NCBI GenBank assembly: GCA_002712285.1
Contig: PATC01000001.1
Span: 6,662-49,970 of the forward strand
Length of the DNA stretch: 43,309 bases
Direction: 5' to 3'
Source of the DNA: Methanobacteriota archaeon
GTDB lineage: Archaea > Thermoplasmatota > Poseidoniia > Poseidoniales > Thalassarchaeaceae
Shown here: piece by piece, positions 8,160 to 16,136 of the stretch
Layout: every line of letters begins with the position of its first letter
Numbering within the stretch: position 1 is the stretch's first letter
The notes under the pieces: generated by a model
What the model was told of the DNA's origin: nothing
What the model saw: only the letters and a program-made list of their open reading frames with translations
Database searches by the model: none
Program-made: the position numbers and the translations under genes

Positions 8160-9127
8160 TTAGACCACGGATTAATCGTGCAACCTCCGGAAGGAGGCGA
8201 TTGATGAATGGGTCTCAATGGGCAGACCACCTAATTCAGCCACATTTTGTCGTATCAGGAAACGGAGTGGATGAACCCATTGATAGTTTAGTGGGGATTA
8301 ATCGACAATCTGTCGATGTTCTGATGGAAACCGTGGCTTCTGATATGGCTCTGGGTATATCTGCAGTGATGTTGTTTCCAGTAATTGACAAGTCTCACCG
8401 GGACGCAACCGGTACAATGGCATCTACTCCCGATAATCCTCTAATTCAGGCGACTCGTTCTTTGAGGGAAAAACATGGAGAATCACTAGTAATACTTGCA
8501 GATGTATGTCTTTGCACATACACTGATCATGGGAATTGCGGGATAATCGTTAACGGCCACATAGACAATGATTCGACTCTCCCTCACCTGACTCGACAAG
8601 CAATTGCTCTTGCAGACGCAGGAGTAGATTACGTTGCTCTGTCAGATATGATGGATCACCGAGTCGCTCATGTTCGTTCTGGTCTTGAGAAAGAAGGACA
8701 TACAACAACCGGCATACTCGCTTATTCGGCAAAATATGCCTCCTCATTTTATGGTCCATTCCAAGAAGCAGCGCATAGTGCTCCATCAAAATGGGGTCGC
8801 TCAAGTCACCAAATGGACTTCAGATCAACTGTTCGAGAAGCCCTGTTGGAGGTTGATATGGACATAGAAGAGGGTGCAGACATAGTCATGATCAAGCCCG
8901 CACTTCCCTACTTGGACATTATCAGTGCTGTTGCTGACAGATCTCTTAGACCTGTGGCTGCCTATCACGTAAGCGGAGAATATGCAATGCTGAATTCGGT
9001 AGCAAAAGACGATGACCATCTCGGCCGCATGGTGAACGAAACCCTTCACTCTATTCGTCGATCTGGTGCCGAACTAATTGTCACATACCATGCTCGCCGT
9101 GCGCTAGAACAGGGTTGGCTAACATGA
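8156..9127 (+). CDS. hemB: Porphobilinogen synthase (delta-aminolevulinate dehydratase)
   Basis: Condenses two 5-aminolevulinate molecules to porphobilinogen. The zinc site of the cysteine-type enzymes is complete in DVCLCTYTDHGNCG (Cys118, Cys120, Cys128). The two Schiff-base lysines are in ILAYSAKYASSFYG (Lys193) and ADIVMIKPALPYLD (Lys247). MLFPVIDKSHRDATG is also typical. The ORF track starts at 8126, but the in-frame ATG at 8156 forms an ATGA overlap with the hemCD stop and gives the usual family N-terminus (IRPRINRATSGRRR) and a normal length of 323 aa. It is therefore translationally coupled to hemCD. Confidence 0.96.
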   Translation: MIRPRINRATSGRRRLMNGSQWADHLIQPHFVVSGNGVDEPIDSLVGINRQSVDVLMETVASDMALGISAVMLFPVIDKSHRDATGTMASTPDNPLIQATRSLREKHGESLVILADVCLCTYTDHGNCGIIVNGHIDNDSTLPHLTRQAIALADAGVDYVALSDMMDHRVAHVRSGLEKEGHTTTGILAYSAKYASSFYGPFQEAAHSAPSKWGRSSHQMDFRSTVREALLEVDMDIEEGADIVMIKPALPYLDIISAVADRSLRPVAAYHVSGEYAMLNSVAKDDDHLGRMVNETLHSIRRSGAELIVTYHARRALEQGWLT

Positions 9128-10431
9128 AAGAGAGCCACCCCAGACCCCGTTCTTTTTCCCTACATGAGAAAGCCTGCAAACATCTCGTTGGCGGAGTCAA
9201 TTCTCCAGTTCGTGCATTCAAATCAGTCCACGGCTCTCCTGTCTATTTTGCTCAAGCAAAAGGTGCTTGTGTAACAGACGAAGATGGAAACGAGTATGTC
9301 GATTACATCCAATCATGGGGTCCGATGATTCATGGGCATGCGCCTGAAAATGTGTTAGATGCAATTCGTGAAACTATGGAGAAAGGTACATCATTTGGCG
9401 CTCCACATGTAGGTGAAATCGAGATGGCATTACGAATCAAAGCCCGCTTCCCAAATATTGACAAGGTTCGATTTGTAAGTTCTGGAACTGAGGCCGTGAT
9501 GTCTGCGGTCCGCTTAGCACGAGGGGTAACTGGTCGAGATGGGATTCTAAAATTTGAAGGATGTTACCATGGCCATGTCGACTCACTCTTAGCAAAGGCT
9601 GGGAGCGGAATTGCGACACTCGGAATCGCAGGTAGTCCAGGTATCCCCCAAGGCACGGTAGGTGATACACTAATTCTACAACTCAATGATGAAGAAATGT
9701 TAGAACATGCGTTTAGCATGCATGGCAAAACTCTTGCTTGTGTAATCATTGAACCCTTGCCAGCAAACAATGGGCTGTTACCACAGCGTCCAGAATTCCT
9801 GCAAAGAATTCGAGATTTATGTGATGAGCACCAAGTTCTACTTATCTTCGATGAAGTAATCACAGGTTTTCGTTTCCAACAAGGTGGCGTCTCGTCAGTC
9901 CTTGACATACAGCCAGATATTACCACTCTAGGGAAAGCAATCGGGGGAGGGTTACCTGTGGGTGCATATGGTGCGAGAGATGAAATCATGTCCCAGCTAG
10001 CACCAGAAGGTCCAGTATACCAAGCTGGCACATTATCAGGAAATCCACTCGCAATGGCAGCTGGAAGTGCCGCGATCGATTTGTTAGACAACTCATGTTA
10101 TGACAAACTCGAGGCTCTTGGAATTTATTTGGAAGATAGCATAAATCAAATTCTATCAAAACATAATTTTCCCTTTAATCTCGTTCGAGTCGGGAGCATG
10201 TTCTGGATGTCTCCTCCTTCAGATGATTTGATCCGTAGCGCTGCAGATATCCCTTCAGAATCGGGGTCTCGCTATGCAGACCTACATTATGGTCTACTAG
10301 CTCGTGGACATATGCTGGCTCCGTCCGCCTACGAGATTGGATTCCTATCTACAGCCCACACGAGAGAAAATATCGATGATTTGTGTAGGGCTCTCGATTC
10401 GACTTTGATTGAAATTGAGGTAAAGACATGA
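9124..10431 (+). CDS. hemL: Glutamate-1-semialdehyde 2,1-aminomutase
   Basis: PLP enzyme converting glutamate-1-semialdehyde to 5-aminolevulinate, the second step of the C5 route. Signatures: GGVNSPVRAFKSV, FVSSGTEAVMSAVRLARG, FEGCYHGHVDSLL, the cofactor aspartate in LLIFDEVITGFR, and the PLP lysine in TTLGKAIGGGLPVGAYG (Lys271). The ORF track starts at a TTG (9115); the ATG at 9124 overlaps the hemB stop as ATGA and is preferred, giving 435 aa, normal for the family. It lies after hemB, so gene order does not follow reaction order. Confidence 0.97.
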   Translation: MKESHPRPRSFSLHEKACKHLVGGVNSPVRAFKSVHGSPVYFAQAKGACVTDEDGNEYVDYIQSWGPMIHGHAPENVLDAIRETMEKGTSFGAPHVGEIEMALRIKARFPNIDKVRFVSSGTEAVMSAVRLARGVTGRDGILKFEGCYHGHVDSLLAKAGSGIATLGIAGSPGIPQGTVGDTLILQLNDEEMLEHAFSMHGKTLACVIIEPLPANNGLLPQRPEFLQRIRDLCDEHQVLLIFDEVITGFRFQQGGVSSVLDIQPDITTLGKAIGGGLPVGAYGARDEIMSQLAPEGPVYQAGTLSGNPLAMAAGSAAIDLLDNSCYDKLEALGIYLEDSINQILSKHNFPFNLVRVGSMFWMSPPSDDLIRSAADIPSESGSRYADLHYGLLARGHMLAPSAYEIGFLSTAHTRENIDDLCRALDSTLIEIEVKT

Positions 10432-11462
10432 ACGGAAAAGATCGGATAAAATCTGCTCTTAGGCGGGAACCGGTAGACCGGCCTCCAGTTTGGTTCATGA
10501 GGCAGGCTGGTCGCCACCTTCCAGAGTATCGAGCAATTTCCAAAGAAACGTCCTTCATGGAGAGATGTATGGACTTAGATCTTTGTCTCGAAGTAACTAC
10601 GCAACCTCTAACTCGTTATCCGCAAATTGATGCTGCGATTGTGTTTAGCGATATTCTTACCCCTCTACCCGGACTTGGTTACGAAGTAGAGTTTGGTGGT
10701 GGAATTCGGATAGACGCTTTCGAATGGGACGACTTAGACAACTGGGGGAGTTTCAATTCCCGCGCTCATGCACCTTGGGCCGCAAACGCTCTTCGCGCCT
10801 TGGAAGATCACGTTGAACGGGATGTTGCTCGCTTGGGTTTCGTGGGCTGTCCTTGGACTGTGGCAATGTATCTCATCGCGGGTGGAACGGGAGACAAGGA
10901 TTTCCATCAAACAAGGGCGTTAATCCATTCAAACCCCAAATCAGCAAAGGAACTCTTGGATAAACTTGCAGTTGTTGTGGGTGATTTATTGGCAGATCAG
11001 GCCAATCACGGTAAAGCAGATGCAGTGCAAATGTTCGATACATGGGCTGGTATGTTGAGCAATCAAGATTACCGAGATATCGTTTTACCAGCAACCAAGA
11101 AAGCAATTGATGTATTTCGGAAGAAGTGCGATAAATTTGTTCCATTAATTCATTACGCTCGAGGTTCAGGCCATCTTCACAATGAAATGCGTACGCTTGA
11201 CATTCAGGCTATGTCTCTAGATTGGAGAGATAACCTTGCAGAAAATCGTCGTCTTTACGGGGAAAAATTTTGCTTTCAAGGGAATTTAGACCCTGCTAGG
11301 ATGCATGGTTCTGTTGAAGCGGCAAAGTCCGCCGCACGTCGTGTGCTCGCTGAGGCTGGAGATTCTCCGGGCCATATCTTCAATCTCGGCCATGGATTCG
11401 CCCCAGGGGCAAAAATCGACTGTGTCGAGGCAGTTCTACGGGTCGTGGAGGGCAAGCGATGA
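10428..11462 (+). CDS. hemE: Uroporphyrinogen decarboxylase
   Basis: Decarboxylates the four acetate side chains of uroporphyrinogen III to give coproporphyrinogen III. The N-terminal hallmark PPVWFMRQAGRHLPEYR is intact, including the substrate-binding Arg residues, and the essential aspartate sits in VFSDILTPLPGLG. Further conserved stretches are GFVGCPWTVAMYL and GHIFNLGHGFAPG. The 344-aa length is normal. Start and stop overlap the neighbours (ATGA on both sides). HemE commits uroporphyrinogen to the coproporphyrin branch, which the archaeal sirohaem (Ahb) route does not use. Confidence 0.97.
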   Translation: MNGKDRIKSALRREPVDRPPVWFMRQAGRHLPEYRAISKETSFMERCMDLDLCLEVTTQPLTRYPQIDAAIVFSDILTPLPGLGYEVEFGGGIRIDAFEWDDLDNWGSFNSRAHAPWAANALRALEDHVERDVARLGFVGCPWTVAMYLIAGGTGDKDFHQTRALIHSNPKSAKELLDKLAVVVGDLLADQANHGKADAVQMFDTWAGMLSNQDYRDIVLPATKKAIDVFRKKCDKFVPLIHYARGSGHLHNEMRTLDIQAMSLDWRDNLAENRRLYGEKFCFQGNLDPARMHGSVEAAKSAARRVLAEAGDSPGHIFNLGHGFAPGAKIDCVEAVLRVVEGKR

Positions 11463-12364
11463 AGAAGCGCATTGCTGACTTCATGCATCGTATGCAGGAT
11501 GACATTACCAATACGCTGCATGCCTTGGATCAGGGTGAAATCAGAGAAGACATCTGGACTCGCAAAGAGGGTGGTGGTGGACGTAGTCGTGTTCTAACAG
11601 GAGGCCGTCTCTTCGAAAAAGCTGGTGTAAATGTCAGCGTGGTCCATGGGGAATTAAGCCCAGAAGCGGCCAAAAACATGGGTGGTGGACAAACACTCGG
11701 GGCCGAAGATCTTGAGTTCTACGCTACAGGACTTAGCCTTGTTCTCCATCCGCACAATCCGATGGCCCCTACTGTTCATGCTAATTATCGATATTTTGAA
11801 CGTGGAGATGGAGTAAAAGATGGAGCATGGTGGTTCGGGGGAGGTTCTGACCTAACTCCATCATACTTGTTTGAAGATGATGTAATTCACTTCCACCAGG
11901 TTCTTCGAGATGTGTGTGACGAGCATGCAATTGGAGATTATTCAAGATTCAAACAATGGTGTGACGAGTATTTCCATATTCACCATAGAAATGAGGCACG
12001 TGGCGTCGGGGGTGTATTTTTCGATGATTTACGTGATGAGAACAAAGAATCATGTTTTAGTTTCGTTAAGGACATGGCAGCAGCATTTTTACCATCCTAT
12101 CTTCCAATATTACAACGCCGTTCCAACTTACCTTATGATGAGAATAACAAACGTTGGCAGGGTATACGGCGGGGCCGCTACGTCGAATTCAACTTAGTTC
12201 ATGACCGGGGCACAACTTTCGGATTACGTACTGGGGGTCGGATTGAGAGTATCTTGATGTCCTTACCTGAAACAGCTCGCTGGGAATACTGTCATGAGGT
12301 AGTGAAGGGATCAAAAGAGGAAGAGATGTTGAATATTCTTCGTAGGCCGCGTGAATGGGTTTGA
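11459..12364 (+). CDS. hemF: Oxygen-dependent coproporphyrinogen-III oxidase
   Basis: Aerobic oxidative decarboxylation of coproporphyrinogen III to protoporphyrinogen IX, using O2 and no cofactor. Conserved blocks: PTVHANYRYFE, WWFGGGSDLTPSYLFEDD, FHIHHRNEARGVGGVFFDDL and RYVEFNLVHDRGTTFGL. At 301 aa it matches bacterial HemF. No radical-SAM HemN or HemW is present in the window. The requirement for molecular oxygen marks the host as aerobic. It is coupled to hemE by an ATGA overlap and followed after 6 bp by the protoporphyrinogen oxidase gene. Confidence 0.97.
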   Translation: MKKRIADFMHRMQDDITNTLHALDQGEIREDIWTRKEGGGGRSRVLTGGRLFEKAGVNVSVVHGELSPEAAKNMGGGQTLGAEDLEFYATGLSLVLHPHNPMAPTVHANYRYFERGDGVKDGAWWFGGGSDLTPSYLFEDDVIHFHQVLRDVCDEHAIGDYSRFKQWCDEYFHIHHRNEARGVGGVFFDDLRDENKESCFSFVKDMAAAFLPSYLPILQRRSNLPYDENNKRWQGIRRGRYVEFNLVHDRGTTFGLRTGGRIESILMSLPETARWEYCHEVVKGSKEEEMLNILRRPREWV

Positions 12365-12370
12365 AGAGAA

Positions 12371-13651
12371 ATGGCGCATTCAATTGACTCCTGGGTTCGC
12401 CATGGCGTGGAAATGAGAAAGCCTCTGTTAATTCATCCAAATCTTTCGGATGCACAACGTATTATTGTCATTGGAGGGGGATTATCTGGACTTACATTCG
12501 CGCTTCGTTGTGCTGAAAAATTCCCTGAAAGAACGATTGATCTTGTTGAATCGAGTCCTCGGTTAGGAGGTGTAATTGAGACTTGGTCAGAGGATGAATG
12601 GAGATGTGATGTGTCTGTAAATGCATCAAGGCCTCATCCGGCTGTTTGGCGTCTAATACATGATTTGGGGTTGGATGATGAATGGCACGTCACCAACGAT
12701 TATGCCAGTAATCGATGGGTTCATTTCAACGGACAGCGGGTCAAAGTTGGACCTGCATTGGCAATGAAAATAGGTATATTTCGAACAATTCGTGGAGTCC
12801 GTAATGCACGAAAGGGCGGCCGTCCTGTTTCAGAATTAATACCTAATACCTCTATCGCAGATGCGTTAACGCTTGGAATAGTGAATGACATATCAATCAA
12901 CGTTGATGCTGATACCCTTTTTCCGGGATTGACACGCTTTGGACATGAGCCTCCAGTCAGTCGTTCTAAACTCCGCCGTCTGGTCAACGATTCATATCCA
13001 TCCAAAGCACCTCCCCGTCGTTCGATGGCTTCACTAGACGGTGGTATGGAACAACTGATCGATTCCATAGTTGCTCGTTTAGAGGAATCTCCCAAAGTGA
13101 AAATCCATCTTAATTCAAGGATGCGTAATCCAGAAGAGGCCGCCAGCAATTTCCAAGTTCCAATCCATAGTGTTGTATGGGCCACGCCAAACTTTCCAGA
13201 TTTGGGTTTCAAAAAAGAGAGAACTAAGATTCGAATATTTGCATGGGGTGAGCTAGCAAAGTCATCAATAGCCCCAATAGGATATGGTATGCTAATCCCC
13301 ACCGGTGGGCCTGTAAGTGGCATTCTCCATGAATCTGACATTCATCATGGTAGCAGAGCCCCGGAGGGTCAACGACTCTTCCGTATTATGGTTCCAGAAA
13401 ACCGCTGGAATGGTGAATTAAATCAAATTCATGCTCATATGAATGACCTTCATGGTCAAAAGAATCCCACGATATTCAAGGAGATTGCAGAAAGAGAAAT
13501 CCCTCGGTATCTTCCCGGCCATCTTCAAAAATTAAATGATCTCCAAGTTCCATGCACATGGATTGGTTGGGGTGCTTCTGGACCATCGATAACCCATGTG
13601 GTGGACGAGGTAGAGAGAATTGTTGAACGAATGGCAGATTATCGAATTTAA
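12371..13651 (+). CDS. hemY: Protoporphyrinogen oxidase, HemY/PPOX type
   Basis: FAD-dependent six-electron oxidation of protoporphyrinogen IX to protoporphyrin IX. The N-terminal dinucleotide fold is RIIVIGGGLSGLTFALRC followed by the acidic strand end and SSPRLGGVIETW. The segment PAVWRLIHDLGLDDEW aligns with the PPOX region after the FAD motif, and the C-terminus (WGASGPSITHVVDEVERIVERM) is the usual FAD-closing helix. At 426 aa it is a little short and divergent for HemY, so another amine-oxidase-like role is possible by sequence alone, but its place between hemF and hemH makes PPOX by far the best reading. The ATG at 12413 is an alternative start. The stop overlaps the convergent hemH stop. 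Confidence 0.88.
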   Translation: MAHSIDSWVRHGVEMRKPLLIHPNLSDAQRIIVIGGGLSGLTFALRCAEKFPERTIDLVESSPRLGGVIETWSEDEWRCDVSVNASRPHPAVWRLIHDLGLDDEWHVTNDYASNRWVHFNGQRVKVGPALAMKIGIFRTIRGVRNARKGGRPVSELIPNTSIADALTLGIVNDISINVDADTLFPGLTRFGHEPPVSRSKLRRLVNDSYPSKAPPRRSMASLDGGMEQLIDSIVARLEESPKVKIHLNSRMRNPEEAASNFQVPIHSVVWATPNFPDLGFKKERTKIRIFAWGELAKSSIAPIGYGMLIPTGGPVSGILHESDIHHGSRAPEGQRLFRIMVPENRWNGELNQIHAHMNDLHGQKNPTIFKEIAEREIPRYLPGHLQKLNDLQVPCTWIGWGASGPSITHVVDEVERIVERMADYRI

Positions 13652-14670
13652 TTTTTGATATCCAAATCAAACGCCTGTAGAATAATTCTCTCTAGGCCCT
13701 TAATCCAATCTTCTCTGTCATTCAAACAAGGGACGACCTTCACATTATGACCACCTGCTGCCACAAATTCTTCTTTAACCTCAATCTCTAATTCTTCGAG
13801 TGTTTCAAGCCCATCTGCAACAAAAGCTGGTGATACTATAACTAAATCCTTAATTCCTTTTTCTGCGAGTTCTTCCACTGTTCTGCTTGTGGCAGGGCTT
13901 AGCCACTTAGCCGGTCCAAGACGACTTTGGTAACTATGCGACCATCGTGATTCTGGAAGCTTCAGAGACCCTGCCACCGCCATCGACGTCATCATACATT
14001 GATGAGCATAACATTTCTTATTTGCAAGATCTTTAACTTTGCAGCATCCATCATTTAGACAATGTGATCCGGTTTTGTCGATTCGACGGATGTGCGAAAG
14101 CGGAAGACCATGGTATGAAAATAAAAGATGATTTGACTCATTTATATGTGGGCGTATCGAGTCAACTAATGGCTCAATGAACCCTGGGTCGATAGGAAAA
14201 TCTCCCAATTCCAGTATCCGAGGGCTCCAATTTATTTTCTTCAGGTCACGATATGTTTGTTTTAATGCCGTTTCTGTAGTAGCTTGGGCATGATGAGGAA
14301 ATAGAGGAGCAATCAACAGGTCAGTAACACCTCTATCTCTTAACCGCTCAAGAGCTCCACGAATTGTCGGATTTCCATATCTCATACCAACTTCAAATTC
14401 GATTTGAGAATCTTGGTGCAGAGCCTCACAAATTCGTTGGGTATAAACTCGAAGTGGGGCTCCTTCATTCATCCATATTGAAGCGTATTTAGGAGCGACT
14501 TTCCTTGGTCTTGTGTTGAGAATAATACCTCTTACTAACAAGTGACGGATTGGAGCCGGAATATCAATTACATCCGGATCTAGGAGGAACTCTTTCAGAT
14601 ATCGACGCACTGCAGGCGTTGTAGGCTCATCTGGTGTGCCGACATTTATCAGAACAACCCCCCGAGTCAT
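13648..14670 (-). CDS. hemH: Ferrochelatase (protoporphyrin type)
   Basis: Inserts Fe2+ into protoporphyrin IX. Motifs: VVLINVGTPDEPT, EGAPLRVYTQ, the metal-site histidine in LLFSYHGLPLSHIRR, and SPAFVADGLETLEELEIE near the C-terminus. The ORF track extends to 14739, but the ATG at 14670 is preceded by a purine-rich GGGGTGG and yields the normal N-terminus, 340 aa. Right after the catalytic loop is a dense cysteine segment (HCLNDGCCKVKDLANKKC, then CYAHQC). Some bacterial ferrochelatases carry an internal [2Fe-2S] cluster, so this may bind one; that is inference. The gene is transcribed towards hemY, with stop codons overlapping. Confidence 0.96.
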   Translation of the reverse strand: MTRGVVLINVGTPDEPTTPAVRRYLKEFLLDPDVIDIPAPIRHLLVRGIILNTRPRKVAPKYASIWMNEGAPLRVYTQRICEALHQDSQIEFEVGMRYGNPTIRGALERLRDRGVTDLLIAPLFPHHAQATTETALKQTYRDLKKINWSPRILELGDFPIDPGFIEPLVDSIRPHINESNHLLFSYHGLPLSHIRRIDKTGSHCLNDGCCKVKDLANKKCYAHQCMMTSMAVAGSLKLPESRWSHSYQSRLGPAKWLSPATSRTVEELAEKGIKDLVIVSPAFVADGLETLEELEIEVKEEFVAAGGHNVKVVPCLNDREDWIKGLERIILQAFDLDIKN

Positions 14671-14757
14671 GCCACCCCGAAAATAACTCAACCTATGAGT
14701 GTCTGCTTCTATCTTATCATCCAAACTCTTGATACACATTCCCCTGAATAGCGCTCT

Positions 14758-14943
14758 GTGCCATTCAGAGAACCTGAGACAATCGAGGAAGATCTCGCAT
14801 TAGTAGCACTGGCTATGGAGATGGGCATTGATCCATTCCCGCCCAAGCGTGAGAAGAAGCGCTGGGGCCGTATGGCACTTGGTTCGTTCATGATTGTCTT
14901 GATGGTATCTTGGACGTCGCAATTCTTGATGCGATTTCTTTGA
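14758..14943 (+). CDS. Small membrane protein, 61 aa, GTG start
   Basis: The start is GTG at 14758. The N-terminal half is acidic (REPETIEEDLALVALAMEM), followed by a basic stretch (PPKREKKRWGR) and one hydrophobic helix (MALGSFMIVLMVSWTSQFLM). Acidic head, positive-inside cluster and single transmembrane helix form a coherent small tail-anchored protein. It is divergent from hemH. No homolog is recognised, and it could be a chance ORF. Confidence 0.5.
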   Translation: MPFREPETIEEDLALVALAMEMGIDPFPPKREKKRWGRMALGSFMIVLMVSWTSQFLMRFL

Positions 14944-14972
14944 GTTAGCATATGCAAATTTTGCTTCATGAG

Positions 14973-15048
14973 TGGTAGCCCCTCCCGGATTCGAACCAGG
15001 GTCACGAGATCCAGAGTCTCGTATGATGGACCACTACACTAAGGGGCT
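14973..15048 (-). tRNA. tRNA-Gln(CTG), CCA encoded
   Basis: The minus strand folds as a full cloverleaf with no intron. The acceptor stem is AGCCCCT/AGGGGCT and the anticodon stem CGAGA/TCTCG. The loop CTCTGGA carries anticodon CTG, which reads CAG. The T arm is CCTGG-TTCGAAT-CCGGG. The D arm has a short GTG/CAT stem and the conserved GG in its loop. The discriminator is A, followed directly by CCA in the DNA. The first pair A1:U72 is usual for archaeal tRNA-Gln. In archaea this tRNA is normally charged through glutamate by GluRS and the GatDE amidotransferase. Confidence 0.95.
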
Positions 15049-15070
15049 GTGTGAATCATGCCAGATTTCT

Positions 15071-15081
15071 CATGTATATCA
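15071..15081 (-). promoter_or_regulatory. TATA box of tRNA-Gln
   Basis: Minus-strand GATATACATG lies about 25-32 nt upstream of the mature tRNA 5' end, inside the 41-bp gap between korB and the tRNA. Position and sequence fit an archaeal TBP site. Confidence 0.6.
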
Positions 15082-15089
15082 TAGCAACG

Positions 15090-16136
15090 TCAAGAGAGAA
15101 ATTCTGAATTTAGGGCATCTAATGATTCCTTACTAGGTCTCATTTCAGAGTCCTCTAAATCAAGCAATGGCTTATCGACTAAATCCAAATCTTCTGCAAG
15201 TGAAGGTTTTGATGGATCAAAATATAGTAGTCCAGTCACATGTTTAGCCTCGGTATCTGCCTCATGTAAAGCAGTCAACGCGGCTACTGCATTCGAAGGA
15301 TCGTGCTCTTCAGAAATTGTTTCTAGACGAATGGTAGATCCATCATGAAGTTCAATATCACGATAATGTCCCTCTGGCACATCAACCTCCTCAACGGGGT
15401 TGAAATGAGGGATATAATCCGCCATATGCAGAGTGACTTCATTCTCCTTCACATAACTAAATGACTTCATTGATTCACTATTGTTGTTGAATGTCACACA
15501 GGGTGAAATCACGTCCAGAAACGCAAATCCTTTGTGAGACATTGCAGCGCGTAATAACGACGTCAATTGTTTTCTAGAACCTGAGAATGATCGTGCAACA
15601 AAGGTGCAACCTAGGTTAATCGCTAGTGCGCACAAATCAATTGGTTGAAGTTCATTCGAGGGTCCTTTTCGCTTTCTTGAACCGACATCCGCTGTTGCAG
15701 AATATTGGCCCTTTGTCAAGCCATATACTCCGTTATTTTCGACGATATATACCATGTCCATATTTCTTCTAATTGCATGAATCAATTGACCGATTCCTAT
15801 CGAAGCAGAATCACCATCTCCTGAAACTCCCAGATATAGAAGATCCTTGTTGATTGCATATGCACCAGTAGTGACTGATGGCATTCGTCCGTGGACGGTA
15901 TTGAAGCCGTGCGATTGTCCAAGGTAATATGCAGGCGTTTTGGATGAGCAACCTATGCCTGACATTTTTGCGATTCGATGAGGTTCAACACCATTCTCCC
16001 AAGCTGCATTGATGATCATACCAGATATCAGATCATGGCCGCAACCTGGGCATAATGAGGATGGGCCTCCTGAATAACTGTCCTTTGGCTCATTGATTAC
16101 ATTCAGTTTCACAGCGCGTTCTCGACGCATACTCAT
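15090..16136 (-). CDS. korB: 2-oxoacid:ferredoxin oxidoreductase, beta subunit
   Basis: Thiamine-diphosphate-binding subunit that oxidatively decarboxylates a 2-oxoacid to acyl-CoA while reducing ferredoxin. CPGCGHDLISGMI, SGIGCSSKTP and SPCVTFNN supply the four cysteines expected for the [4Fe-4S] cluster. GDGDSASIGIGQLIHAIRRN is the ThDP/Mg motif, and YIVENNGVYGLTKGQYSAT is highly typical. Length 348 aa. Its start overlaps the korA stop (ATGA), so the two are coupled, alpha first. With the alpha-gamma fusion partner, 2-oxoglutarate is the likeliest substrate, though pyruvate cannot be excluded. Confidence 0.94.
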   Translation of the reverse strand: MSMRRERAVKLNVINEPKDSYSGGPSSLCPGCGHDLISGMIINAAWENGVEPHRIAKMSGIGCSSKTPAYYLGQSHGFNTVHGRMPSVTTGAYAINKDLLYLGVSGDGDSASIGIGQLIHAIRRNMDMVYIVENNGVYGLTKGQYSATADVGSRKRKGPSNELQPIDLCALAINLGCTFVARSFSGSRKQLTSLLRAAMSHKGFAFLDVISPCVTFNNNSESMKSFSYVKENEVTLHMADYIPHFNPVEEVDVPEGHYRDIELHDGSTIRLETISEEHDPSNAVAALTALHEADTEAKHVTGLLYFDPSKPSLAEDLDLVDKPLLDLEDSEMRPSKESLDALNSEFLS

